A stretch of DNA of 64,000 nt from positions 1 to 64,000 of the forward strand of contig NZ_FOYT01000003.1 of the NCBI RefSeq assembly GCF_900112175.1, written 5' to 3'. The notes under the pieces were generated by a model. That model did no database searches. It had not been told where the DNA came from and was given only the letters and a program-made list of their open reading frames with translations. The stretch is from Halogeometricum rufum (GTDB lineage: Archaea > Halobacteriota > Halobacteria > Halobacteriales > Haloferacaceae). Positions 27,009-35,368 of this stretch are shown in pieces (the stretch's first letter is position 1; the number at the start of each line of letters is the position of its first letter). Made by a program: the position numbers and the translations under genes.

Positions 27009-27299
27009 CTACCCGTCCTGTAGCGTCAGCCGTTCTTCGACGATGTAGTCGCCGAACGCGACTTCGTCCACCGAGTGGATGGTGCCACCGAGGTCCTCCA
27101 CGGCCGCCTCGACGGCGTCGTAGTCCAGCGACGACCCTTCGAGGGTCAGCTTGACGTTCTGGACCTCTTTGTCGAGTTCGATGAGCGAACCGGATATCGC
27201 CTCCACGCTCTCGGTGTCGGCGACGTCGGCGGTGAACGCTACCAGCGGGGGGTCGTGCGGTTTCAACACGTCGAGTACGAGTCGGCGGACGTCGGCCAT
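27009..27299 (-). CDS. DUF211 protein
   Basis: This 96-residue soluble protein starts MADVRRLVLDVLKPHDPPLV, the characteristic DUF211 opening. It continues with a ferredoxin-like alternating pattern (VQNVKLTLEGSSLDYDAVEAA, VEDLGGTIHSVDEV). DUF211 proteins are small oligomeric archaeal proteins of unknown function, sometimes suggested to be regulatory. Here it is the first gene of a two-gene unit with the VIT-like membrane protein, so it could modulate or sense the same metal. That link is inference from context. Confidence 0.88.
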   Translation of the reverse strand: MADVRRLVLDVLKPHDPPLVAFTADVADTESVEAISGSLIELDKEVQNVKLTLEGSSLDYDAVEAAVEDLGGTIHSVDEVAFGDYIVEERLTLQDG

Positions 27300-27393
27300 C
27301 AGGTGGACGCAACGGCGGGGACGGCCTTAGTATGGTGGGGACCGAGTCGATTCGGCGAGACGACTTATGTCGGTGCTGACCCAACGACGCCCT

Positions 27394-27981
27394 ATGTCTC
27401 TCAGTTCACTTGCGCGCAGCGAACGGGCGAACGCCGCGCTGGGGTGGACGTTCACCGGCGTCACCGCCGCGGTCGGCATCGCGGCCGTCGTCGCGGGGTC
27501 GCTGGCGTGGGCGGGGCTGTGGTTCCTCCTCTCGGTCGTCGTCGCCGCGCCGGCGGTCGGGACCGGAGACTGGAAGGCGCTCGTTCCGTGGCCGCTCCCG
27601 GCGATGGCCGCGGCCGCGGCCGTCGTCCAGAGCGTCGGGCTGTATCCGGAACTCGCGGGGTACGTCGCCGTCGCGGGCCTCGCTCTCGTCGTCGTCGTCG
27701 AACTCGACGTGTTCAGTTCCGTCGAGATGAGTCGCCGCTTCACCGTCGTCTTCGCGGCGATGACGACGATGGCCGTGCAGGCGTGGTGGACCGTCGTCCA
27801 GTTCGTCTCCGACTGGTGGTTCGGCACGGCGTTCCTGCGCTCGCAGACCGAACTCCAGTGGGACATCGTCGCCGTCACCGCCGTCGCAGTCGTCGCGGGG
27901 GGCTTCTTCGTCTGGTACTTCGACCGAATCGACCACGCCGGCGGACGCGGGTACGCCGTCGAGTCGGGGGGGTCCTCGTGA
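27394..27981 (+). CDS. Haloarchaeal integral membrane protein (195 aa)
   Basis: This 195-residue protein is mostly hydrophobic, with about six transmembrane helices and no recognisable motif. The start is the ATG at 27394; a TATA-like ACTTATG sits about 28 nt upstream. An in-frame ATG at 27367 would add nine residues. Its stop overlaps the GTG start of the following membrane-protein gene by 4 bp, so the two are co-translated and may form a complex. Function unknown. Confidence 0.75.
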   Translation: MSLSSLARSERANAALGWTFTGVTAAVGIAAVVAGSLAWAGLWFLLSVVVAAPAVGTGDWKALVPWPLPAMAAAAAVVQSVGLYPELAGYVAVAGLALVVVVELDVFSSVEMSRRFTVVFAAMTTMAVQAWWTVVQFVSDWWFGTAFLRSQTELQWDIVAVTAVAVVAGGFFVWYFDRIDHAGGRGYAVESGGSS

Positions 27982-28619
27982 CGCTATCCGAGACGCTCGG
28001 ACTGGGACAGCGATGGGAACGACGCCTCGTCCGCCTCTTGCAGGCGGGACTCGCCGGTCTCGTGCTGTACGGACTGGCGACGTTCCGCCTCGGGATGGCC
28101 GCCAACGGCGCGCTGGCGCTCTCGGTGACGCTTCTCCCCGCGGCGTTGCGACGGGAGTACGGGTACACGATGGACGCCGGACTCGTGCTGTGGATCACCC
28201 TCGCCATCGTCCTGCACGTCGCCGGGTCGCTCGGCGTCTACGCGGAGTTCTCGTGGTACGACGAGATAACGCACACCGTCTCGGCCACCGTCGTCGCCGG
28301 CGCCGGCTACGCCGCGCTTCGCGCCGTCGAGCGCCACTCGTCGGCGGTGGAGGTGCCGCCGCCGGTCCGGTCGGCGTTCGTCGTCGTGTTCGTCCTCTCG
28401 TTCGGCGTCGTCTGGGAGGTGTTCGAGTTCGGCGCCGTCGAACTCTCGCGAGCGCTCGGGTTCGACTCCCCCGTCACCGTGTACGGCATCGACGACATCG
28501 TCACCGACTTCGTGTTCAACACGGTGGGCGCCGTCCTCGTCGCACTCTGGGGGGCCGACTCCGTCGGCGGCTTCGTCGCGTTTCTCGGCCGGCGACTCGG
28601 GTCGAACCCGGGAGAGTGA
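27978..28619 (+). CDS. Haloarchaeal integral membrane protein (213 aa)
   Basis: This 213-residue protein starts with GTG in a GTGA overlap with the preceding gene. It has five or six transmembrane helices. Conserved-looking polar features are FSWYDEITHTVSATVVAG, WEVFEFGAVELSRALG and YGIDDIVTDFVFNTVGAV. These resemble the acidic-helix pattern of a family of archaeal and bacterial membrane proteins often called DUF2238/YjdF-like; I have not checked this. Function unknown. Confidence 0.75.
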   Translation: MTLSETLGLGQRWERRLVRLLQAGLAGLVLYGLATFRLGMAANGALALSVTLLPAALRREYGYTMDAGLVLWITLAIVLHVAGSLGVYAEFSWYDEITHTVSATVVAGAGYAALRAVERHSSAVEVPPPVRSAFVVVFVLSFGVVWEVFEFGAVELSRALGFDSPVTVYGIDDIVTDFVFNTVGAVLVALWGADSVGGFVAFLGRRLGSNPGE

Positions 28620-28668
28620 GACGCGTTCGGCCTCCCTCCCGCGACGGGGCGCGTGCGGCGACGACGGC

Positions 28669-29124
28669 TCAGTCCCGCGACCCGGCCCAGACGCCGAGCG
28701 TGAGTCCGTACATCAGGTGGCCCGCGTGGAACACGGCGGACTCGTCGGCGGCGAGGCGTTGACCGACGAGGTGTCGGAGGACGACGCGTTCGCCGACGAC
28801 CGAGAGCGCCGCCCCGTACGCGGCCCCGGCGACCAGACCGGCCGTCTCCGGTCGATCCGACCGCTCGATGCGACGCTCGCAGCCGAGTGCGAAGAGGACG
28901 CCGGCGACGACGCCGTAGCCGAAGTGGAGCGCGAGGGACGAGACAGGGTAGTCGTCCGGCGCTCCGCCGACCCACCGACCGAGAAACTCGGCCGTCGGCG
29001 GGAGCGACTTCGCCGTCGGGAGGCGGAAGACGGTCATCACGAGCGTCGCCAGCAGTCCGCCGACGGCGCCGACGGCGGTCCGGGAGGCGCGTCCGTCGCG
29101 GGTCGATTCGTCCGTCTCGGTCAT
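28669..29124 (-). CDS. Small membrane protein (151 aa)
   Basis: This 151-residue protein, from ATG 29124, has four transmembrane segments (starting VGAVGGLLATLVMTVFRLP). It contains polar motifs in ALHFGYGVVAGVLFALG and VFHAGHLMYGLTLGVWAG that resemble haloarchaeal DUF6789/DUF1440-like membrane proteins. I do not assign a function. Its start overlaps the stop of an upstream minus-strand frame by 4 bp (ATGA), which suggests a former or present operon with the 29121-29475 fragment. Confidence 0.7.
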   Translation of the reverse strand: MTETDESTRDGRASRTAVGAVGGLLATLVMTVFRLPTAKSLPPTAEFLGRWVGGAPDDYPVSSLALHFGYGVVAGVLFALGCERRIERSDRPETAGLVAGAAYGAALSVVGERVVLRHLVGQRLAADESAVFHAGHLMYGLTLGVWAGSRD

Positions 29125-29475
29125 CGGTTCGGGAGGGGACACGAGCGGTTGTGGTCGACACACGACCCCGACGTAACCGTGGTGGCTCCGTGCGGGGGGC
29201 CGGCACCGGACCCGAGCGATTCGGGCGGCGTCCCGGCCAGCGACTCCCTCGGAGCGGAACTCGCGCCGGGGTCGCCGACGGACGTGTACCGCACCGACAC
29301 CGAGGCTTGTCTACCGGTACGTCGCTCGATTCCGCGTTCGAGGGTCTCCGGGAGGTTCGGATACGACCGCCCGGCCGGCGTGCGAACGCTCACGACGACG
29401 CCGGTCGGACCCTCGTCCAGTCCGGGGACCAGCGTCTCGTGGTCGCCTTCCAGTCCGTATACGCGAATGTCTCGG
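29121..29475 (-). pseudogene. C-terminal fragment resembling DUF389/TIGR00341 membrane proteins
   Basis: The minus strand here encodes a protein-like stretch: VYGLEGDHETLVPGLDEG, GVVVSVRTPAGRSYPNLPE and RGIERRTGRQASVSVRYTS. It then has a Pro/Ser-rich tail ending at a TGA that overlaps the next gene by 4 bp. The pattern YPxLxxxLxxxIxxRTGRxVxVxVR recalls the C-terminal domain of haloarchaeal DUF389 proteins. No ATG exists in the frame and the region upstream is the start of the 29514 gene, so the N-terminal membrane part is missing. I read it as a 5'-truncated relic; a short gene starting at a GTG near 29390 is the alternative. Confidence 0.4.
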
Positions 29476-29484
29476 AACGGAAAA

Positions 29485-29491
29485 TTTATAT
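29485..29491 (+). promoter_or_regulatory. TATA box of the ASST-like gene
   Basis: TTTATAT is centred 26 nt before the GTG at 29514. This fixes that GTG as the leaderless start and rules out the long upstream extension. Confidence 0.72.
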
Positions 29492-29513
29492 CGAGTAGCA
29501 GATAGCCAGAGAT

Positions 29514-30866
29514 GTGAGAAAGAAGCGGAAACTGATAGTTCGAACCTTCTTCGCTCTCGTTCTCGTCGGTTCGGCGGCGTTTCTCGGACTCAGCGCGACC
29601 GCCGGGGCGACGGGCGACTCGTCGGTCGACCAGCGGACGATAGCGGGCGACTACAGTGGGACGACGGTCATCACTGCACACGGCGACACCGAGAAGTCGA
29701 AGCTGTTGGTGTACGGCCCGGACGGCGGCGTCCAGTACGTGAACAGCACGTACGACCGGTACTTCGACGTCGACCCGGAACCGGGGACGAAGAACACCGT
29801 GACCTACACCGCCGCGATGCACGTGTACGGCGCTCCCTGTCAGGCCGGTGAGAAGTGCAGTTACAGCGTCATCGAGCAGTTGAACCTGACGACGGGGGAG
29901 ACGAACGTCCTCTACAAACAGTACCGGCCGAACATCCACAACTCGCGCTGGCACGACGCGGACCGAATCGACGAGGACCGCTGGGTCGTCGCCGACATCG
30001 CCTTCGACCGCGTGTTCATCGTCAACACGACGACGGGCATCGTCGAGTGGTCGTGGAACGCGCAGAACCACTTCGACATGAAGACGGGGAACCCCTACCC
30101 CGAAGACTGGACGCACATCAACGACGTCGAGGTGACAGAGGGCGGTCAGATAATGATCAGCGTCCGAAATCAGGACCGCATCGTGTTCTTGGACCAGAAG
30201 ACGGGCGTCGTCGAGGACCGAACGCTCGGTGAGGAGGACAACTACAGCGTCCTCTACGAACAGCACAACCCCGACTACATCGACGCCGAACGCGGCGGCC
30301 CGGCGGTGCTGGTCGCCGACTCGCACAACAACCGTATCGTGGAGTTCCAGCGCTCGAACGGCCGGTGGATGCAGACGTGGGAGTGGACGGACGCCGAGAT
30401 GCAGTGGCCTCGCGACGCCGACCGACTCCCCGACGGGAACACGCTGATCAGCGACTCGTCCGGAAACCGCGTCCTCGAACTCGGACCCGACGGCGACGTG
30501 CTGTGGTCGGTCACGGTCGACACGCCGTACGAGGCCGAGAAACTGGGCACCGGCGACGAGAGCGCCGGTGGACAGACCGCTCAGGCGCTGGGTCTCCCCT
30601 CGAAGACCACGGACGGGACCGCCGCGGAGAGCCAGTCGTCCGGCCGACCGCTGACGTTGCAGTTCCTCCTGTTCGTGCGTAACCTGCTGCCCGCCCTCGC
30701 GGTGAACGCCGTACTCTACGTGCTGCCGACGTGGGTCCACTTCGCCGAGTTGGCCGTCATCGGCGGACTGGGTCTGGTGGTGCTCTCGTGGGCGTACCTC
30801 GAATACCGGTGGTCGCGGTACTCGCTTCGCTTCGGCCGGCCCGTGCGCCTCGACCGGGGCGACTGA
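29514..30866 (+). CDS. Arylsulfotransferase (ASST)-like membrane-anchored beta-propeller protein
   Basis: This 450-residue protein starts with GTG and has an N-terminal signal/anchor helix (about 8-30). A repeated beta-propeller body follows, with motifs such as HDADRIDEDRWVVADIAFDR, DWTHINDVEVTEGGQIMISV, LVADSHNNRIVEF, WPRDADRLPDGNTLISDSSG and NRVLELGPDGDVLWSV. Two C-terminal transmembrane helices span about 380-430. The propeller blades match the arylsulfotransferase/PQQ-like family of haloarchaea. The His residues in DWTHIND and NQHN-like segments could be catalytic, but true aryl sulfotransfer is unproven. The propeller should face outside the cell. It is monocistronic. Confidence 0.82.
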   Translation: MRKKRKLIVRTFFALVLVGSAAFLGLSATAGATGDSSVDQRTIAGDYSGTTVITAHGDTEKSKLLVYGPDGGVQYVNSTYDRYFDVDPEPGTKNTVTYTAAMHVYGAPCQAGEKCSYSVIEQLNLTTGETNVLYKQYRPNIHNSRWHDADRIDEDRWVVADIAFDRVFIVNTTTGIVEWSWNAQNHFDMKTGNPYPEDWTHINDVEVTEGGQIMISVRNQDRIVFLDQKTGVVEDRTLGEEDNYSVLYEQHNPDYIDAERGGPAVLVADSHNNRIVEFQRSNGRWMQTWEWTDAEMQWPRDADRLPDGNTLISDSSGNRVLELGPDGDVLWSVTVDTPYEAEKLGTGDESAGGQTAQALGLPSKTTDGTAAESQSSGRPLTLQFLLFVRNLLPALAVNAVLYVLPTWVHFAELAVIGGLGLVVLSWAYLEYRWSRYSLRFGRPVRLDRGD

Positions 30867-30971
30867 AGTCCGACCAGCGAAAGATTCGGAACTCACCTTC
30901 TCGACGAGCGATTCACCGCGACGAGACGGTCGGAAGCGACGACGCCGGCTATCGGCGGTGTCGCTCGGCTC

Positions 30972-32081
30972 TCACTCTTCGTCCAACACGTCGCTGACGG
31001 CGTCCCCTCGTTCGGACGCATCGATGTGGGAGTACGCCTCTTTCGTCGTGCTGAGCGACTTGTGCCGAAGGACGTCCTGAGCGAGTCCGCGGTCGGTCCG
31101 GAACAGTTCGTCGCCGAGGCCGCGCCGGGCACCGTGCGGGAGGGGCGGCTTGCCGTCGATGTCGACGTCGGCCGCGTCGGCGACTCGTTCGAGGACGCGT
31201 CGCGCGCCCTCGGTCGTGATGGCGGGCGGCGCGATGGCCTCCTCGCGGAGGACGTCGTCGACGTCCGCGCCGTCGAGGCGTGCGTCCCCCGCGTCGGCAC
31301 CGAGAGCGTCGCGGACGACGCCGTACTTCGACGGCGCGTGACTCGTCGGGAAGACGGGCCAGTCCGCCGCCGGCGGGTCGAGGACGGTCTGCCACCGTTC
31401 GATGGCGTCTCGCGCCTGCTCGGGGACGGAGACGTCCTCCCACTCCTGCGCCTTCCCCCAGACGCGGAACGTCCACGCCTCCGTGTCGACGCGATCCCAC
31501 GTGAGTCCCTGTCTGCCCTCTCGGTCGTCGCCGCTGACGCGGAACACCTCGGCACCGCGGACGCCCGTGAACGCGAGGACGTGGACGAGAGCGCGGTCAC
31601 GGACTTCGGCCCGCGCGTCCATCCCCTCGTCCTCGATGGCCTCGTACGCGACTTCGTTCGTGTGTCGAACGAGTCGGCGTCGCGCCTCGCGGGTCCAGAA
31701 CTGCTGGCTGTGGTCCTCGTCGTCTCGCGGCAGGGGTTCGCGCGCCCGGTCGGCGAGGGCGGGGTTCCGCGTGAGGTCGCCGTCCCGGACGCAGAATCCG
31801 AGGAAGCCTGAGATGACGTTGTAGTACGTCTGCGCCGACGACGCCGAGATGCCGCCCGCCTCGACACGCTGAGCGAGACGGTCGGCGTACCGGCGGAGAA
31901 TCTGCTGTCCCTCGGTCTCGAACGCCTCGAAGGAGTTCTTCCCGCGGCGGCGGAGCCACGTCTCGAACTGCGAGAGGACCGACTCGGCGGTCGACCGGTA
32001 CTGCGCGCTGGTTCCGTTGGCTCGAAGGTATCGGCTCACGGCGGCGGCGACTTCGGACTCGTCTGGTTCCGACGCGGTCAT
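30972..32081 (-). CDS. Tyrosine recombinase/integrase (XerC/D-like)
   Basis: This 369-residue protein has an N-terminal SAM-like DNA-binding domain (about 1-115) and a C-terminal catalytic domain. The catalytic residues are Arg175 (TGVRGAEVF), a Lys in VWGKAQEW, His316-x2-Arg319 (PHGARRG), His in VLRHKSLSTTKEAY and the nucleophile Tyr350. The set is complete, so the enzyme is probably active. ATG 32081 lies 29 nt downstream of a TATA box. It sits at the border between GC-rich backbone and the AT-richer relic region. I see no tRNA target or att repeats beside it, so it could equally be a resident haloarchaeal recombinase. Confidence 0.9.
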   Translation of the reverse strand: MTASEPDESEVAAAVSRYLRANGTSAQYRSTAESVLSQFETWLRRRGKNSFEAFETEGQQILRRYADRLAQRVEAGGISASSAQTYYNVISGFLGFCVRDGDLTRNPALADRAREPLPRDDEDHSQQFWTREARRRLVRHTNEVAYEAIEDEGMDARAEVRDRALVHVLAFTGVRGAEVFRVSGDDREGRQGLTWDRVDTEAWTFRVWGKAQEWEDVSVPEQARDAIERWQTVLDPPAADWPVFPTSHAPSKYGVVRDALGADAGDARLDGADVDDVLREEAIAPPAITTEGARRVLERVADAADVDIDGKPPLPHGARRGLGDELFRTDRGLAQDVLRHKSLSTTKEAYSHIDASERGDAVSDVLDEE

Positions 32082-32106
32082 TGGAGTCGCGTACGGCGAC
32101 GCCCCC

Positions 32107-32115
32107 CATAAATCC
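32107..32115 (-). promoter_or_regulatory. TATA box of the integrase gene
   Basis: The minus strand reads GGATTTATG, centred 29 nt from ATG 32081. It supports the leaderless start. Confidence 0.6.
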
Positions 32116-32125
32116 ACTTGGCTTT

Positions 32126-32143
32126 ACTAAGTTAAAACTAAGT
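32126..32143. repeat. Direct repeat ACTAAGT-4 nt-ACTAAGT upstream of the integrase
   Basis: Two identical 7-bp copies with 11-bp centre spacing (one helical turn) lie just upstream of the integrase TATA/BRE region. This is a geometry expected for a dimeric repressor or activator site. Confidence 0.45.
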
Positions 32144-32238
32144 GCAAGCATCAAACACCGATTCACCACAGAGAATACCTGCAGTGCCAGTATTCGACGT
32201 TTCAAGGGAAAACCAACCAGCCATACACTTTATAACGC

Positions 32239-32478
32239 TATACCAAAACTCCAGACACAGCAATCCCCACAACCTCGGAGGATGATTCGATTCTGGTCCA
32301 GTTCCTCCGCGAATCGATCTCAGATGGGACCGATTACGAGCGTATAATCCTTTTCTTGATCGATGCTGCGCTGTATATCACCAAAACAGCAAGCAACGTT
32401 CGTCTTTTGACGATGTTGCCACTCAGAACGGGCACATCAGAGAGTGATCCAGTCTCAGTCAGGGGGCGGAAGCGTTGA
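32239..32478 (+). pseudogene. Transposase-like relic (plus strand)
   Basis: A start-less frame of 79 codons reads YTKTPDTAIPTTSEDD and IILFLIDAALYITKTASNVR, then RLLTMLPLRTGTSES, ending at TGA 32476-32478. The hydrophobic -D-ALY- strand followed by an -LPLRTG- turn recalls the DDE segment (ADSALYT...RVP) of IS1634-like haloarchaeal transposases. It lies in AT-richer DNA beside the integrase. The assignment is by eye and tentative; both ends are missing. Confidence 0.35.
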
Positions 32479-32620
32479 GGAGACCAATTCGACGTTCGCC
32501 AGCAGTCAATACCGGCGCATACTCTATCTCTTCACCCACAGAGGCTTTCAGCAAGAAGTCCGTGGAACGCCAGATATTGTGCAGTAGCTCCGCGAAGACG
32601 AACGACGGGGTTGGAACCGA
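32459..32620 (-). pseudogene. Transposase-like relic (minus strand), C-terminal end
   Basis: The minus strand encodes SFVFAELLHNIWRSTDFLLK, then EEIEYAPVLTAGERR, ending at 32459. This resembles the C-terminal end of haloarchaeal DDE transposases, where an F-A-x-L-L-x-N-x-W-R helix is followed by a Y-A-P-x-L-T-A-G-E tail. Upstream sequence is not recognisable. It overlaps the tail of the opposite-strand relic, so at least two element fragments are nested here. Confidence 0.4.
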
Positions 32621-33285
32621 GACACGTCGCTCCGTAGACAGCGTATTGATCGACGGTATCAGCATTTTCAGTACAATAATAAGACTGTAACGGTAGGGCC
32701 CCGGTCGTGTCACGGAGATATCAGCAGGCAGAATGGACTTTACCGTGGGGTAACCGTTGCTCACGTCCCGCTTGACAGAACGGTCCTCATCTTAGTTTGT
32801 ACAGGAACCGAGACGGAACGACGATGTCAGCAGACCCGGCCGCGAACGATCACACACGACTCCTCGCGCCTCGCCGCGCACCGACGTTTCGGCCGGCCGG
32901 GAGACGCACATCTGACAAACCGGTGGCTTGATGCGACGGAGAAAAAGTGTTTCTGTGTCGCCGGTCGGTGACTCGTCTTGTACCTCCACTCGATTCCGAG
33001 ACAGTTGTCGCGCGTCCGCTACGTGCAGCAGTTATCTTATCTGTTCGACGGAGTTCAGTCCTCCCCGAGGCGTTCCTCCCTCGAGAACGGCTCTCGATAG
33101 AGTGAACTCAACAGCTACTATCGGAGACCGTTCAGACACGAAATCGAACCGACTCTTTGATCGACGCGACGTTACAGACCCGTTCCCGACCCACTCGTGC
33201 CCCTCACGAGTCTCCTGATTCGGTGTCTGTGTCGAACTAGTGGGGGTGTCGTAAGAACCGAGCCCGTTTCCGCATGGAGAACAAA
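32621..33285. other. Intergenic region between transposase relics and the IclR gene
   Basis: This 665-bp stretch is less GC-rich than the flanks and has many stops in all frames. I see no gene. It ends with the promoter of the IclR gene at 33286-33293. Confidence 0.5.
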
Positions 33286-33293
33286 ATTTAAGA
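33286..33293 (+). promoter_or_regulatory. TATA box of the uronate-island IclR gene
   Basis: AATTTAAG is centred 28 nt before ATG 33317, predicting a leaderless mRNA. Confidence 0.65.
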
Positions 33294-33316
33294 GCCTCCG
33301 AAGGTACTGCTGTTAC

Positions 33317-34081
33317 ATGCCCGAAAAAACGCGGCGAACTGTCGGCGCCGTTAGAACCACGTGTGAGATACTCAACGTGCTCCAAGACCGGCGACAGGCG
33401 GGTGTCACGGAAATCAGCGAGGAAGTCGGTCTCGCGAAGGGGGCGGTCCACCGACACCTGACGACGCTCACGGAGTGTGAATACGTCGTGAACGAGGACG
33501 GCCAGTACAGGTTGAGCCTCCGATACCTCGACATGGCGAACCAGGTGAAGGAAATGGTCGGTAACTACGACGTCATCGTGAATGAACTCCAGAATCTCGC
33601 CGAGGACCTGGGCGAGATAGCGCAGTTCGCGACCGAGGAGCACGGGTGGGTGACCTACGTGTACAAAGCGAACAGCGAATCGGGGATCCAGACGGCCTCC
33701 TCCGCAGGGAAGCGCGAGTACATGCACTCCACGTCTCTCGGCAAGGCGATGTTGGCCGAGATGGACGAGGACCGCGTGAACGAGATCCTCAATAAGAACG
33801 GGATGCCCCAGAAATCGGATAAGACCGTCGCCAGTCGCGAGGAACTGTTTGACGTACTCGAACAGGTCCGCGAACGGGGTTACGCGGTCGACAACGAGGA
33901 GAACATCAGGGGACTCCGCTGCGTCGGAACACCGCTCATCGACCCCGAAACAGGGGTGTTCGGAGCGGTGAGCGTCTCCGGCCCCATCAGTCGCATCACC
34001 GAAGACCGCATCGAAGGTGAGATCGTCAACGCTCTCACCCGCACGACGAACGTCATCGAAATCAACTCGAAGTTCGCCTGA
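33317..34081 (+). CDS. IclR-family transcriptional regulator of the sugar-acid island
   Basis: This 254-residue regulator has an N-terminal winged HTH (GVTEISEEVGLAKGAVHRHLTTL, about residues 27-50) and a C-terminal IclR ligand domain with MHSTSLGKAMLAEM, RGYAVDNEENIRGLRCVGTP and GAVSVSGPISRIT. It begins MPEKTRRTVGAVRTTC. It stands at the left edge of the island, convergent with the long minus-strand gene array ending at 34450. It is the only regulator in the 33-52 kb region, so it probably senses a uronate or 2-keto-3-deoxy acid and controls both arms. That role is inferred from context. Confidence 0.9.
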   Translation: MPEKTRRTVGAVRTTCEILNVLQDRRQAGVTEISEEVGLAKGAVHRHLTTLTECEYVVNEDGQYRLSLRYLDMANQVKEMVGNYDVIVNELQNLAEDLGEIAQFATEEHGWVTYVYKANSESGIQTASSAGKREYMHSTSLGKAMLAEMDEDRVNEILNKNGMPQKSDKTVASREELFDVLEQVRERGYAVDNEENIRGLRCVGTPLIDPETGVFGAVSVSGPISRITEDRIEGEIVNALTRTTNVIEINSKFA

Positions 34082-34449
34082 GGCCCTCACTCGTCAAGCG
34101 ACGTCCCAGGTTCTGTTCTCGGCGTCTCTTCCCGGTTTGTCCGCGCTGCCGTACAGGTATCTCTCCGGCGAGTTCTGTATCTCGTAGGCCGGGGGTCCTC
34201 CACGTCGCGGGGTCTGTATCTCTGATGCGCGTCGTGAGAGCCGACGTCTTCGAGACGATACGTGGACCTGTGTCTCTCTTCCTCTTCGACTTTTACGTTC
34301 AGCCTGTTTTGGTGCATCGACAACCGGCGACTGCCTCTACGCGACCGACCGAAACGAGCGTACCGTGCCCGTCTGTAGTGGATGACGGACGCTAGACGAG
34401 CACGCGGCTGTTCTGGAAGAGAGATGTCCCGCTCAGCACACAAGTCGTG
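34082..34449. other. Intergenic region between convergent genes
   Basis: 368 bp between the IclR gene and the UlaG-like gene, which end towards each other. The open frames here look like Arg-rich noise and I see nothing else. Confidence 0.4.
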
Positions 34450-35304
34450 CTACAGGTGGATACGGTCACCTATCTGGGCGAGTTCTAACTTGCGCGGGTA
34501 CGAGAACGAGCGGCTGTGTGCACGAATCGACTCCGGGTCGCCGCACAATCCTCGCCAGAGGTCGTAGTGAGACGGGAGCAAACGGTCGAGTTGAAGCATG
34601 TTCGCTGCGGTCACGACTTGATCTTGGTCGTTGTACCACTGAACGGTCCTGGGCTTGTCCTCTTCCGGGAACTGAATTCGTCCTCTGGTGCCGAACGCGA
34701 GTACCCCGAGATCGATATCATACGTCTCTCCTATCTTCGTGAACCCCTCGCACGGAAGGCTATCTCCACCATGGAAGAACGTCCCGCTCTCGTGTTCTAT
34801 CACGTACGAAACCGGGTCTACGCAGTTCGGATCGCGTGCCTCGTGTACGTTGATAGTGAACTCACCGACGGTGACCTTATCTGCTTCCGAGACGGTGTTG
34901 AGCTGGCTCGGTGAGATGTCCCACGAGTCTTGCCAGCGTTCTGTTTCGATGAGACGAATGCTCTCTTCGGGTGCATAGAGCTGAGCAGCCGTCCGCTCCA
35001 ACATCGGTGCCTGACTGGCTTCGTGTCGATGGTCCGAGTGTTCGTGACTGATGAGCAACGCGTCGAGCGAGGACACGTCGTTCGGGTCGAACGGGACCGG
35101 AATCATTCGGATAGTCCGCGGTCTCGATGGGACGTGCAGGTCACCCGTCCCGAGGTACGGGTCGATATAGATGGTGGTTCCGGTCCGGTCCTTCAACAGG
35201 AATCCGTTGCCACCTAGAAACCAGACGGCAACGCCGTCCGTCGTTGCGTTCCTCACTCGACGCAGTAACCAATCTCCCCAATCGCTGTGAATCGTCGGCG
35301 TCAT
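34450..35304 (-). CDS. UlaG-like metallo-beta-lactamase-fold hydrolase (possible lactonase)
   Basis: This 284-residue MBL-fold protein has a metal site His87-x-His89-x-Asp91-His92 in ISHEHSDHRH, a further ligand in FFHGGDSLPCEG, and a late His in LLPSHYDLWRG. It resembles UlaG (L-ascorbate-6-phosphate lactonase) relatives rather than beta-lactamases or glyoxalase II. In this island the attractive substrate is the aldarolactone released by the uronate dehydrogenase at 44190, but no sequence feature proves that. It is the last gene of the minus-strand array, 64 bp beyond the UxuA-like gene. Confidence 0.82.
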   Translation of the reverse strand: MTPTIHSDWGDWLLRRVRNATTDGVAVWFLGGNGFLLKDRTGTTIYIDPYLGTGDLHVPSRPRTIRMIPVPFDPNDVSSLDALLISHEHSDHRHEASQAPMLERTAAQLYAPEESIRLIETERWQDSWDISPSQLNTVSEADKVTVGEFTINVHEARDPNCVDPVSYVIEHESGTFFHGGDSLPCEGFTKIGETYDIDLGVLAFGTRGRIQFPEEDKPRTVQWYNDQDQVVTAANMLQLDRLLPSHYDLWRGLCGDPESIRAHSRSFSYPRKLELAQIGDRIHL

Positions 35305-35368
35305 ATGTTCTGATTGTGCGGTTTATCGCATTCGCTTCGTGGACAATCTGGGAACAGGAGTGTGGATG

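Noticed and set aside
24340-27384. A 1014-codon minus-strand frame across the P2 ATPase
   Set aside because: It is antisense to a complete ATPase and also overlaps the VIT and DUF211 genes. Arg/His-rich composition is typical of shadow frames.
29121-30896. A 591-codon minus-strand frame across the ASST-like gene
   Set aside because: Only its last 110 codons look protein-like (kept as the DUF389-like fragment). The rest is antisense to the ASST-like gene.
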